Shown here: in pieces, positions 16,712 to 25,007 of the stretch | How positions within the stretch are numbered: position 1 is the stretch's first letter | Layout of the letters: each line of letters starts with the position of its first letter | Assembly: GCF_009497895.1 (NCBI RefSeq) | Contig: NZ_CP033116.1 | Location: 124,001 to 188,000, forward strand | Source: Halopseudomonas pelagia | GTDB lineage: Bacteria > Pseudomonadota > Gammaproteobacteria > Pseudomonadales > Pseudomonadaceae | Length of the DNA: 64,000 bases | Direction: 5' to 3' | Program-made: the position numbers and the translations under genes | The notes under the pieces: generated by a model | What the model was told of the DNA's origin: nothing | The model's database searches: none | Seen by the model: the letters and a program-made list of their open reading frames with translations, nothing else

Positions 16712-17640
16712 TGAATCAATATAACCCGCCCATTATTCATGGGCAGGATCATGAGGTGTTCTGCCTGGCCGGTTGCTTGGTACCGCAGCAGGCTTACCAG
16801 GTGTCACCTCTGAAATCAGCCATCTTTCTTGTTTTAGAAAATCTGTTCGGCTGCCATGAGGTACTGCTGGGCGTGGAAGATCACCCTGCGACTTGGCCCT
16901 CCAAAGGTTTGGTTGCCGTCAGCATGCAGGCGACCAGACACGGTAGTTATCTGCTCGGCGAGGATAGTCAGGTAATGACACCGCAGAACTTTGAATCGCT
17001 ATGTCACCTGCCAGTCAGCCGGGTCAGCTCGATGGATACTGTGATGGGCGTTGAGCAATGGCTGGAGCTCTGCCCGTTTCCGCCCTTGAAGAGGTTTGTC
17101 TATCAGGTATTGGGAGTGCCCGCAGTTGGCTGCTCTTTTTTCAATCTTCCCGCCAGTGCCCGCCATCACCACTGTTATCCCGGTGGGCTGGCCGAACACA
17201 GCCTGGAAGTCGCGCAATCGGTTTATGCCGCAAGCGGCTGTTTTCCCGAGCATGAACGTTGGCTAGCAGCGGTTGCCGGGCTGCTGCATGACCTCGGCAA
17301 GGTCCGCAGCTTTCATCCTGACGGAAGCCGAACCGAGACGGGTTATCTGGTAAGCCATGAACTACTGGGGCTGGAACTGGCATTACCAGCGCTAGCTCAG
17401 CTCGACACGCATTGGCCTGACGGAGCCAATGCACTGCGCTACCTGTTTGACTGGATACTTCGCCCCAAACAGCAAAGGCCTTTGATGCCGATTGCGCTAA
17501 CCATTAGACAAGCTGACGTAATGAGCGCTGCCGCCAGCAATCGTCAAAGGGCGTTCAGCAAGCTACCCGCGTGGCAAACCTTCGCCAAGGATCAAGGCCC
17601 CGGGCCCACCAGCAGCTACTGGCTGCCGAGCCCGCCGTAG
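16711..17640 (+). CDS. HD-domain protein related to TraI/MobH N-terminal domains
   Basis: A 309-residue protein. The central part has 'HHHCYPGGLAEHSLEVAQS' and, after about 35 residues, LLHDLGKVRSF, a pair of metal-binding motifs of HD phosphohydrolases. The arrangement resembles the HD domain of TraI_2/MobH-type proteins in integrative elements, but there is no relaxase extension, so I do not call it a relaxase. It could hydrolyse a nucleotide or nucleic acid end. Start overlaps the preceding stop by one base. Confidence 0.75.
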   Translation: MNQYNPPIIHGQDHEVFCLAGCLVPQQAYQVSPLKSAIFLVLENLFGCHEVLLGVEDHPATWPSKGLVAVSMQATRHGSYLLGEDSQVMTPQNFESLCHLPVSRVSSMDTVMGVEQWLELCPFPPLKRFVYQVLGVPAVGCSFFNLPASARHHHCYPGGLAEHSLEVAQSVYAASGCFPEHERWLAAVAGLLHDLGKVRSFHPDGSRTETGYLVSHELLGLELALPALAQLDTHWPDGANALRYLFDWILRPKQQRPLMPIALTIRQADVMSAAASNRQRAFSKLPAWQTFAKDQGPGPTSSYWLPSPP

Positions 17641-17646
17641 GTCATG

Positions 17647-17683
17647 TGGTATTCAGGGTTTGTAGTGTAAGCCCTGAATACCA
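17647..17683. repeat. Stem-loop after the HD-domain gene
   Basis: Twelve-base arms, TGGTATTCAGGG at 17647-17658 and CCCTGAATACCA at 17672-17683, flank a 13-base loop. It starts seven bases after the stop codon of the HD gene. There is no T-run, so it may be a transcript-stabilising hairpin or a weak terminator. Confidence 0.6.
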
Positions 17684-17833
17684 GAGGCGCGGCCCGACTG
17701 AGCATCTGCCCTTAACTGGCCTGTTCAAAAGCGGCTCGGTCGCTTGACAAGCATCAAAGCCATGCCAGTATAAATACTGGCTATACATACAGCTATTGGC
17801 TCTTGCGTACCACCACTGATAGCCAAGGCATAC

Positions 17834-18247
17834 ATGACGGAATCTAATATGACTGATCTTAAAGAAATGACAGACCTGCTATACGGTGAGGGCGAACCCA
17901 TGCAGGGCGGCACCCTTACGTTGGAAGAAGCCAAAGAACAGGGGCAAGCCTTTGCCAAGTACATGCCCTATTGCATCGTACGCGACTGGATTTGGGCTGA
18001 CCTGGATATCGACGATAAAATCATCAAGGATCTGGAGACGCGGAATATCAAACCTGTGATGGTGTATGCACATCACGTCATGTACGACAGCAGTCGGCGT
18101 TTCGAGTCGGGCAATTGGGTTAGGACCTCGCCCCTGATTAAATTTACACCGCCCTGCTTTTTTCAAACTAGTAACACCGTCTACATTCTGGTGGGTGATG
18201 GGAAGCGTAAGACCACCTCCTTCGAAGCGATCATGAGTATTTTCTGA
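17834..18247 (+). CDS. Hypothetical protein, possibly DUF6957-like
   Basis: A 137-residue soluble protein with a central 'YCIVRDWIWADLDIDDK' block and a C-terminal 'NTVYILVGDGKRKTTSFEA'. The pattern recalls a Pseudomonas family (DUF6957) found mainly on mobile islands, but I cannot confirm this. No signal peptide or membrane segment. An AAGG box lies five bases before the ATG. It begins a run of small accessory genes on the same strand. Confidence 0.65.
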   Translation: MTESNMTDLKEMTDLLYGEGEPMQGGTLTLEEAKEQGQAFAKYMPYCIVRDWIWADLDIDDKIIKDLETRNIKPVMVYAHHVMYDSSRRFESGNWVRTSPLIKFTPPCFFQTSNTVYILVGDGKRKTTSFEAIMSIF

Positions 18248-18306
18248 GCATCAGCCGGCGGCGATTTTTTCGTCACCGGCTGCTACCGCAAGAGGGAGTC
18301 TGCGAG

Positions 18307-18618
18307 ATGAACATTCGTGATGGTTTGCCGGCGTCACGGCTAGCCGAATTTGAAAGCACTGTAAGCCGCGTCCCAGCCATGCTAAATATCCTGGAACTTC
18401 GATCCTCCGGCGCTCGACCTGCATATCGGCAGGCAACTGAAACCCTGGCTCTAACACTGTTGACCTTTGGCACCCCTGATGAAGCAAGACACTATTTGCA
18501 CAAGCGAACGTCGAGATTGGCAGGAACTACCCCGTTGGCCTGCATCAAAGATAGCGACGCGTCCTGTGAAATGGTCATAGAAGACCTGTTCAGGATCATT
18601 GAGGGATACGTGTTCTGA
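18307..18618 (+). CDS. MbcA/ParS (DUF2384)-like antitoxin domain protein
   Basis: A 103-residue protein. The C-terminal half reads 'FGTPDEARHYLHKRTSRLAG' then TTPLACIKDSDAS and 'VIEDLFRIIEGYVF', matching the toxin-binding DUF2384 pattern (gG.tPl.ll.t..g...V...L.ri..G). The N-terminal XRE-like portion is reduced. Such antitoxins normally pair with a RES-domain toxin; none lies next to it, so it is an orphan or has another role. Confidence 0.55.
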   Translation: MNIRDGLPASRLAEFESTVSRVPAMLNILELRSSGARPAYRQATETLALTLLTFGTPDEARHYLHKRTSRLAGTTPLACIKDSDASCEMVIEDLFRIIEGYVF

Positions 18619-18700
18619 GCAGCGCTCAAGGAATTCAGCCGCTCAGCAACTACCAATCATGACCAGTCATCTCTCCTAACAATGACTACAGCGGATAACC

Positions 18701-18997
18701 ATGAAGATCATTGAAGAAAAACTGTCTCCAGTCATCACCGATGTGATGTGTGATGTCTGCAGCTGCTCAACAATACCCCCTGGCGGCTCAGCGGAGTTTG
18801 GGGTGTTATCTGCCGACTGGGGCTATGGATCCCAGCATGATGGTGAACGATATGAGGTTCATCTGTGCGAGCCGTGCTTTTTCGCCACCTTATCTCATTT
18901 GCGCCGTCAGAAAATGGTTGATGACACTGCTAACGAAACAGGTGAGTCAAGCGCGCCTTTTGGCTTGGTAGAACGCGATAACTACTTCAAGGGTTAG
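18701..18997 (+). CDS. Small putative zinc-binding hypothetical protein
   Basis: A 98-residue protein with two Cys pairs, CDVC near residue 17 and CEPC near residue 60, separated by an acidic/aromatic stretch ('FGVLSADWGYGSQHDGERY'). The spacing suggests a zinc ribbon. Close relatives seem to be mobile-element accessory proteins, but no function is known to me. It is followed after two bases by the exonuclease gene. Confidence 0.6.
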   Translation: MKIIEEKLSPVITDVMCDVCSCSTIPPGGSAEFGVLSADWGYGSQHDGERYEVHLCEPCFFATLSHLRRQKMVDDTANETGESSAPFGLVERDNYFKG

Positions 18998-18999
18998 CC

Positions 19000-19593
19000 A
19001 TGCCAGACGAACACTCGCCCATTCTTGTGGTTGATCTTGAAGCAACCTGCTGGCAGTCAGCAACGCCAGAGGGTGAGCCGCAGAGCATCCACACCATGGA
19101 AATTATTGAGATTGGCTGCGCGCTGACCAATCGACAGGGCGCGGTGCTGGATAAGCGCGCCTTCATTGTCCGGCCTGAACGCCAGCCTGTACTCAGTGCG
19201 TTCTGCACCGAGCTGACTCATATTACTCAAGGCATGGTTGATAACGCCTTGACGCTGCCGAGTGTTATTGCGCAAATGAACGTCTGGCTTGAGGACACCG
19301 GAACAGACTTAATCTGGTGTAGTTGGGGCAACTACGACTTGAATCACCTTACAGCTCAGTGCGCCCTCGATAACGCTGATTCGAAGCTACTGCACCTTCC
19401 GCACCTCAATTTAAAAAAGCTCTGGCGACGCACAACCAAGCAGCGCAAAAAAACCAGCCTTGCCAGCGCCCTTGCTTACCACGGACTGACATTTGACGGT
19501 CAGCCACACCGGGGCATAGATGATGCGAGGAACATCGCACGGTTGCTGCCGTTTCTAAATTGGTCGCTGGCGGACGATCTGGATGAAAACTGA
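19000..19593 (+). CDS. DEDDh-type 3'-5' exonuclease
   Basis: A 197-residue exonuclease of the RNase T/ERI1-KapD kind. Exo I is 'ILVVDLEATCW' (DxE), Exo II lies around SWGNYDLNHL, and Exo III is HRGIDDARNIA, where His and Asp define the DEDDh class. A GGG box precedes the ATG at 19000. It overlaps the following HAD gene by 11 bases. The substrate may be RNA or DNA ends; in this context a role in element maintenance or defence is possible but unproven. Confidence 0.85.
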   Translation: MPDEHSPILVVDLEATCWQSATPEGEPQSIHTMEIIEIGCALTNRQGAVLDKRAFIVRPERQPVLSAFCTELTHITQGMVDNALTLPSVIAQMNVWLEDTGTDLIWCSWGNYDLNHLTAQCALDNADSKLLHLPHLNLKKLWRRTTKQRKKTSLASALAYHGLTFDGQPHRGIDDARNIARLLPFLNWSLADDLDEN

Positions 19594-20098
19594 GATACTC
19601 ATTTTTCTCGACTATGACGGGGTCCTACACCCGGATGCCGTATACCGCCGTTTGAATGGGCACATTGAGCTAAGAGCTCCGGGCGAGCTGTTCATGTGGG
19701 CGCCGGTACTTATTGAAGCTCTGGCCCCGTATCCCGACTTGAGCATTGTCCTGTCCACCAGCTGGGTACGAGAATTGGGGTTTCGTCGAGCATTAGCCTT
19801 TTTGCCTGCTCACCTCGCGGAAAGGGTTATTGGTGCCACCTGGCATTCAGCGATGAGCACAACCCCCGATGGCATCATTGAGTGGGATCAGCAATCTCGT
19901 TACGACCAGATTTCTGCGCACCTCAGTCGGCGAGCCATTGCTATGCCCTGGCTGGCTATCGATGATGACGCTGCCGGATGGCCCTCTGGCCAACATCAAA
20001 ACCTCGTGCAGACAGATCCGATGCTTGGCCTTTCATCAATTGAAACCCAGCTACGGCTGCAGGAGCAGTTGAAGGCTCTTAATGTGAGAAACCCATGA
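19583..20098 (+). CDS. HAD-like phosphatase domain protein
   Basis: A 171-residue protein whose N-terminus has the HAD motif I FLDYDGVLHPDA, motif II-like VLSTSWVREL, and a late acidic motif LAIDDDAAGW. The cap is minimal. Members of this 'HAD domain in Swiss Army Knife' type group are often found with nucleic-acid-processing genes. It overlaps both neighbours, which implies coupled translation with the exonuclease and the metallophosphoesterase. Confidence 0.8.
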   Translation: MKTEILIFLDYDGVLHPDAVYRRLNGHIELRAPGELFMWAPVLIEALAPYPDLSIVLSTSWVRELGFRRALAFLPAHLAERVIGATWHSAMSTTPDGIIEWDQQSRYDQISAHLSRRAIAMPWLAIDDDAAGWPSGQHQNLVQTDPMLGLSSIETQLRLQEQLKALNVRNP

Positions 20099-20754
20099 AG
20101 CTAGTATGCATATCCGACACCCATAGCATGCACAGCAGCATCCGGGACATTCCAGATGGCGATGTCCTTATTCACGCAGGAGACAGTCTTGGCCAAGGCA
20201 CACTGGACAATGTTCATGAGCTAGATGATTGGCTGGGCACTCTGCCTCACAAACACAAGATCGTCATTGCCGGCAACCATGACTGGGCCTTTCAAGACAG
20301 CCCAGAGCTGGCAAGCGACGTACTTAGCAACGCGATTTACCTGGAAGATAGCGGTGTTGTGATTGAGGGTGTTAGATTTTGGGGTTCGCCCTGGACACCC
20401 ATCTTTTGGAATTGGGCCTTAATGCTGGACCGGGGGCAACCGCTTTATGGTGCCTAGGCACTCATCCCTGACGACACTGATGTTCTTATTACCCATGGGC
20501 CACCACAGGGTATTGGTGATGAAGTCGAGATGGGGCTTGGGTTTAGAAATGTAGGATGTCTTGACCTTCTGGAGCGGATTGACCGTCTTTTCTTAAAAGC
20601 TCATATATTTGGACATATTCATGAAGGTTACGGCGTTTACCAGCGGGGACCGCTAAGCCTGGTCAATGCGAGTACCTGTAATGAGCGATACGAGCCAAAT
20701 AATCCACCGATAGTGTTGGAGCTCGAAATTGGTGAAAAGCCATCGCCTGTCTGA
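20095..20754 (+). pseudogene. Calcineurin-like metallophosphoesterase interrupted by one amber codon
   Basis: The frame from 20095 to 20754 encodes a complete 219-residue metallophosphoesterase except for a TAG at 20455-20457. Before it are the metal motifs ISDTHSMH, HAGDSLG and IAGNHDWAF; after it are LITHGPP and FGHIHEGYG, all in the same frame. Related proteins have a Trp at the stop position (K/A-W-ALIPDDTDVL), so a single TGG to TAG change explains it. It overlaps the HAD gene by four bases (ATGA). It is probably non-functional unless suppressed or a sequencing error. Confidence 0.85.
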
Positions 20755-20822
20755 GTGCCTGATTATCGCCTATAGCGTGCTGCCAGCACGTGCTGGATAA
20801 ACGACAGCTGGCCTCTCAGGAT

Positions 20823-21239
20823 TTACCAAAGGCCGTTGCGCAGTCGATTAATTCGACGATAGGTTTCAACAAGCGTCAGCATACTGCCATGTGAGATAAC
20901 GTCCAACGGTGCTCGCCCATTAAAAAACTCGTTGCCATTCGGGCGCCCCATAAAGCCATAGACGTTTGCTGGATTTTTAAAAAGAGTGCGCATGGTTGCG
21001 TGTATGTTCAGCACAATGCTGATGCGCTCAAGCTGGTCACAGTCCAGCCTCGATGCGGTTGCTTCGCCCTTTGTTCGGAGCAGGGTAGCCCGGGAAATGC
21101 GTAATACCTGCTGGATCTGGTTACGGTTGGCTTTCCAATGCTCAAGAATAGTAACGGCCGCGCGCAAGCCAATCATGTGCTTCGCATTCTCGCTAGGGAG
21201 ACTATGTTCTTGAGCGATAACCATCATGATGTTCTGCAT
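20823..21239 (-). CDS. Xre/MbcA/ParS-type antitoxin (DUF2384), orphan
   Basis: A 138-residue protein with an N-terminal helical HTH-like region ('QIQQVLRISRATLLRTKG') and a C-terminal toxin-binding domain ('RPNGNEFFNGRAPLDVISHG' followed by LVETYRRINRLRNG). This matches Xre/MbcA/ParS antitoxins of RES-type systems. No RES toxin is adjacent. It is convergent with the metallophosphoesterase relic. Confidence 0.7.
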   Translation of the reverse strand: MQNIMMVIAQEHSLPSENAKHMIGLRAAVTILEHWKANRNQIQQVLRISRATLLRTKGEATASRLDCDQLERISIVLNIHATMRTLFKNPANVYGFMGRPNGNEFFNGRAPLDVISHGSMLTLVETYRRINRLRNGLW

Positions 21240-21622
21240 GCTGAGTTGATTCTATTCAGACCATAGTGCTCGGAGTCTGCGACGTCAATCGGCAATGGTG
21301 CTATTTAAAAATGATGCAACAGTGTGCGTTCTAAGAGCGTACGGTACGGGAATTCGATAACTCGCTGAACAAACCATTGGCCTGAATTGAGAAATGGCAG
21401 GCTTTAGCCGGTTGTAGCCTGCACTGAGGGCCAGATATCGGTCACAAGTGGCCGTCATTAATGATAGTTGCCAGCCCCAAAAGCTAACATTGTGAATGAG
21501 AATGAGCATCGCGGGGCATGGTCAGCGCGCTGTCGGAGAAAATTTTTCACGTTCATGGTTAGTGGTCAAGGCTACCACCGAATGAATAGCCCCAAGTTTC
21601 GGAGACCCCTCCAGGGTTTTCG
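21240..21622. other. Intergenic stretch left of the insertion sequence
   Basis: Contains the promoter region of the antitoxin gene and sequence interrupted by the IS3-family element. No open frame with recognisable protein was found and no RNA gene. Confidence 0.4.
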
Positions 21623-21681
21623 TGGAATGCCCCGGGTTACCTGGACACTTCTAGCCTATTATTTGAGCATAGGAGGAAGTG

Positions 21682-21966
21682 ATGAGTAACCAGCGATATT
21701 CACCCGAATTCAAAGACGAAGCGGTCCGGCAGATCGTCGAGAGGGGTTACCCAGTAGCCGAGGTCTCGGAGCGACTGGGTGTCTCTGCCCACAGCCTTCA
21801 CAAATGGGTCAAGGCCATCAAGCCAAGTAAATCCGACGAACAGACCTCAGAGCTCAACGACGCAAAGAAGGAAATTCTTAAGCTGCGAGCCCAGCTTCGA
21901 CGAACTGAGGAGGAGCGAGATATCTTAAAAAAGGCCGCTCGGTACTTCGCAAGCCAACCCGAGTGA
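21682..21966 (+). CDS. IS3-family transposase OrfA (HTH protein)
   Basis: A 94-residue DNA-binding subunit starting at the ATG at 21682, preceded by AGGAGG. It has the HTH 'VSERLGVSAHSLHKWVKAI' and a C-terminal leucine-zipper-like helix ('LRAQLRRTEEERDILKKAAR'). A run of A6G at 21927-21933 in the end of the gene is a typical -1 ribosomal slippage site that would fuse OrfA to OrfB. Confidence 0.92.
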   Translation: MSNQRYSPEFKDEAVRQIVERGYPVAEVSERLGVSAHSLHKWVKAIKPSKSDEQTSELNDAKKEILKLRAQLRRTEEERDILKKAARYFASQPE

Positions 21967-22817
21967 AGTACCGATTTGTTGCTGACCACAGTAGCGAGTT
22001 TCCGGTGCGCACCATGTGCAACCTGCTTGATATCTCGCGAAGCGGCTACTACGCATGGCGTTTCCGGCCGTTGTCCGACAGAGCTGTCGAAGATGCTCGG
22101 CTGCTGCCTTTGATACATGCTTCTTACGGTGCCAGCTTTGGCGTCTATGGCTATCGGCGGATATCAATGGACCTGAAAGAGGCTGGTGAGACGTGCGGTA
22201 AGCACAGAGTCCATCGCATCATGAAGACCAATAATATCAAAGCGATACACGGTTATAAAAAGCCAAGAGTTGTGAACGGCCGACCATCGATCCTGGCACC
22301 CAATACGCTTAACCGGGAATTTAAGGTGACCACACCAGACACCGCTTGGGTAACCGATATTACTTACATTAGGACCTGGCAAGGGTGGCTATACCTGGCA
22401 GTCGTACTGGATCTGTTCTCACGCAGAGTAGTGGGCTGGTCCATGAAACCGACGCTAGCACGCGAGATTGTTCTAGACGCGCTCATGATGGCTGTCTGGC
22501 GTCGCAAACCCACTAGCCGAGTGCTGGTTCACTCAGATCAGGGGTCTCAATATGGTAGCGACGACTGGAGACGATTCTGTCATCACCACAACCTTGAACC
22601 CAGTATGAGTCGGCGCGGCAATTGTTGGGACAATGCTGTCGCGGAGTCATTTTTTAGTAGTTTGAAAAAAGAGCGCATTAGGAAGCGCATCTACAAAACC
22701 AGAGACTTAGCTCGCGCAGATATCTTTGATTACATCGAAGTGTTTTATAATCGAAATCGGCGCCACAACCATCTGGGCGGCTTAAGCCCAGAGGCTTTCG
22801 AGGCCGCTTCAGCATGA
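21963..22817 (+). CDS. IS3-family transposase OrfB (DDE integrase core)
   Basis: A 284-residue catalytic part. The DDE residues are in WVTDITYI, VHSDQGSQY and NAVAESFFSSLK, with the HHNL and 'NCWDN' neighbours typical of the family. Its formal start is GTG at 21963, overlapping the OrfA stop, but the active transposase is probably the OrfAB fusion made by frameshifting at the A6G run upstream. Confidence 0.93.
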   Translation: MKYRFVADHSSEFPVRTMCNLLDISRSGYYAWRFRPLSDRAVEDARLLPLIHASYGASFGVYGYRRISMDLKEAGETCGKHRVHRIMKTNNIKAIHGYKKPRVVNGRPSILAPNTLNREFKVTTPDTAWVTDITYIRTWQGWLYLAVVLDLFSRRVVGWSMKPTLAREIVLDALMMAVWRRKPTSRVLVHSDQGSQYGSDDWRRFCHHHNLEPSMSRRGNCWDNAVAESFFSSLKKERIRKRIYKTRDLARADIFDYIEVFYNRNRRHNHLGGLSPEAFEAASA

Positions 22818-22878
22818 GGCTTCAACGTGTCCAAAAACCCGGGGCATTCCATCGCATGTTACTAAACCACACGGGGAT

Positions 22879-23808
22879 TTATGGAATAGGCAGGGTGGCA
22901 CAGTCATACATCTGACCGCGTAACCATTGCAGACTGTCATCGTTGTCAAATCGGCTATGCCAATATAGCTTGAGCTCGGGCTCCGGGAATATTACAGGCG
23001 TAGCGTGGCAGCTCAATTTGAAGACGTCAGCAAATACTCGTGCAAGCGGGCTGGGCAGGTTGCAGAGATAGCCAGTTTGAGCCGCAATAGCGGGCATAGC
23101 CATAAAGTTTTGGACCACGGCACCAATACGCCTTTTTAACCCCTGCGCGGTGAGAGCTTGATCAATTACGCTACCACCATAGCTCTGCATTCCAATCACA
23201 ACATGCGGACGCTCTAAGTAAAGATCCAGCGGTACAGGCCCAGAGGGCAGCCCTTCGCGTTGCCATACTAAAGTAACTAATGGTATGCCAGTTAAGTGCT
23301 CAAAACGCATGGTGGCGCCGGTGATTGGATTAACGTCTATAGCTAAGTCAATCTCACCACTTTCAAGCATGCTCTGTATCTGCCCGGTATTTGGAGCCGG
23401 GAGTGGCTGCATTTGCAAAACTACGCCAGGCGCAAGGCGACTAATTTGCTCGATAAGCTTGGGCATAATCGCAAACTCGACATAGTCGCTGGCTGCAATA
23501 CGAAACTTACGCTGGGTTAGCTCGGGTATGAAATGATCACCACCTCGTAAAGCCTGATCTATTTTCTCCAACGCTTCTCGTATGGGGACTATCAGCTCGC
23601 TAGTCCTAGGCGTAGGCAGAAGCCCCTCTCGCCCATAGACAAACAATTCCTCTCCCAGCCGCTCGCGTAAACGACGGAGACCATGACTGACTGCGGACTG
23701 ACTCAGGGCGAGCCTTTCGCCGGCTCGAGTGACGTTGCGCGTCTCCCAAAGGGTCACAAACAGTACTAAGAGATTAAGATCGATATTACGGATATGCATT
23801 TCATTCAT
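22879..23808 (-). CDS. LysR-family transcriptional regulator
   Basis: A 309-residue LysR protein: N-terminal winged HTH ('ETRNVTRAGERLALSQSAVS' through LRRLRERLG), then an effector-binding domain of the NodD/NahR-like subgroup ('NLDLNLLVLF'-type beginning and 'SDYVEFAIMPKLIEQ'). An AGGA box precedes its ATG at 23808. It is divergent from the LLM oxygenase gene with a clear T-N11-A operator between them, so it likely controls the monooxygenase/transport operon in response to substrate or a pathway intermediate. Confidence 0.93.
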   Translation of the reverse strand: MNEMHIRNIDLNLLVLFVTLWETRNVTRAGERLALSQSAVSHGLRRLRERLGEELFVYGREGLLPTPRTSELIVPIREALEKIDQALRGGDHFIPELTQRKFRIAASDYVEFAIMPKLIEQISRLAPGVVLQMQPLPAPNTGQIQSMLESGEIDLAIDVNPITGATMRFEHLTGIPLVTLVWQREGLPSGPVPLDLYLERPHVVIGMQSYGGSVIDQALTAQGLKRRIGAVVQNFMAMPAIAAQTGYLCNLPSPLARVFADVFKLSCHATPVIFPEPELKLYWHSRFDNDDSLQWLRGQMYDCATLPIP

Positions 23809-23810
23809 AC

Positions 23811-23835
23811 TTGAAATCCTACATATTCATTTCAA
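23811..23835. promoter_or_regulatory. LysR-type operator (T-N11-A palindrome)
   Basis: TTGAAAT at 23811-23817 and ATTTCAA at 23829-23835 are perfect inverted arms with an 11-base spacer. This is the classical LysR recognition geometry. It begins three bases from the regulator's start codon and about 60 bases ahead of the oxygenase gene. Confidence 0.75.
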
Positions 23836-23893
23836 ACATCGCAATTAAATTGCTCTACTCAACACTGTCCTCCACACAGCAGAGAGCCCAATA

Positions 23894-24961
23894 ATGTCAA
23901 ATAAAAAGCCGCTTACCATGGGTTGGTTTTGCCCTACCTTGGGCGATACCACTGCATTTGGTGATCCTAACCAGAGTATTCCCCAATCTTTAGATCATTT
24001 TGAAAGAGTTACCCTCGCCGCTGAAGAAGCGGGTTTCGAGTACATGCTCATCCCAGTCAGTTCAGTCTGTTGGGATGCCTGGGTAGTCGCCAGTCATCTG
24101 GCAGCACGCACCGAAAAGATGAAAATGCTCTTGGCAGTCAAGCCAGGGAACGTACATCCGGTCGTACAAGCCAAAATGATTACGACCTTCGACCAGATGT
24201 CCAAGGGACGTATCTATTTGAATTTGATTGCCGGTATCAGTGAAAAGGATGCCTTTGCTGAAGGCCAATTGGAGGCCAAAGAGGATCGCTACGATCAGAT
24301 GCTGGAAGAAGTGGAGCTGATGAAGCGGCTGTGGACTGAGGAAGATGTGGAGCACACCGGCAAGTACTATCAAGTACACGGCCCGAAGATCATGCCGAAG
24401 CCCTTCCAGCAGCCGCATCCGCCGTTCTTCCTAGGCGGCGGGTCTGAACAAGCCGCTGATATTTCCGCCCGTCACTCATCTACCCACCTGTTCTGGGGCG
24501 ACTATCCGGAACGCATTGCTGAACAGATCAAGGAAATGCGTGACCGTGCAGCCAAATATGGTCGGCGGGATGACATTGATTTCGCCATGCGGCTCCAGAT
24601 CATTTGCCGCGAGACCGAGGAGGAGGCCTGGGCTGCTGCGGACGCATTGATTGCGGGGACAGAAAACACTGCCATGGCTGAGATGGCGAAAACAGCGGCA
24701 AAAGCCGATTCCGTTGCTAACAGGCGTGCAGCCGAACTATCCAAAACAGTCGGACGCAAGATGACTCCCCATCTCTGGACTGGTATTACCGAGGTCCGGC
24801 CTGGAGCTGGCGTTGCGGTGGTGGGCAACCCGCAGCAGGTTGCTTCGCAATTGCAGGAATTTGTAGATGCTGGTTGCTCGGGTTTCTGCCTTTCAGGTTA
24901 TCCACACCATGAAGAAGCAGAACGGTTCGGCCGTTTGGTGATGCCTTTGTTGTGTTCTTGA
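23894..24961 (+). CDS. LLM-class FMNH2-dependent monooxygenase (SsuD-like)
   Basis: A 355-residue bacterial luciferase-family oxygenase with the alkanesulfonate-monooxygenase layout: an N-terminal TIM-barrel strand 'GWFCPTLGDTTAFGDP', then 'FEYMLIPVSSVCWDAWVVAS', 'LLAVKPGNVHPVVQAKMITT', RIYLNLIAG, 'EDRYDQMLEEVELMKRLW' and PPFFLGGGSEQA. These blocks are shared with SsuD. The enzyme would use reduced FMN supplied by the next gene product to oxygenate a substrate. Together with a YeiH-type exporter downstream, an organosulfonate substrate is my inference; another sulfone/sulfonate or a non-sulfur substrate cannot be excluded. Confidence 0.9.
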   Translation: MSNKKPLTMGWFCPTLGDTTAFGDPNQSIPQSLDHFERVTLAAEEAGFEYMLIPVSSVCWDAWVVASHLAARTEKMKMLLAVKPGNVHPVVQAKMITTFDQMSKGRIYLNLIAGISEKDAFAEGQLEAKEDRYDQMLEEVELMKRLWTEEDVEHTGKYYQVHGPKIMPKPFQQPHPPFFLGGGSEQAADISARHSSTHLFWGDYPERIAEQIKEMRDRAAKYGRRDDIDFAMRLQIICRETEEEAWAAADALIAGTENTAMAEMAKTAAKADSVANRRAAELSKTVGRKMTPHLWTGITEVRPGAGVAVVGNPQQVASQLQEFVDAGCSGFCLSGYPHHEEAERFGRLVMPLLCS

Positions 24962-25007
24962 TCAGCTTCCTGTTAGCCACTGGACCAACACATGCGAGGA
25001 TCACATT

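Larger units (their letters stand above)
21623..22851 (+). mobile_element. Complete IS3-family insertion sequence
   Basis: A 1229-bp element. The left end begins TGGAATGCCCCGGGTT at 21623, and the right end is its inverted copy ending GGCATTCCA at 22851, with the similarity continuing to a shared GGACAC. A 3-bp repeat TCG flanks it on both sides, consistent with the short target duplications of IS3 elements. It encodes OrfA and OrfB in overlapping frames. It looks intact and recent. Confidence 0.92.

Noticed and set aside
16711..17640. Conjugative relaxase (MobH/TraI)
   Set aside because: Only the HD-type region is present (309 residues); no other conjugation genes are in the window.
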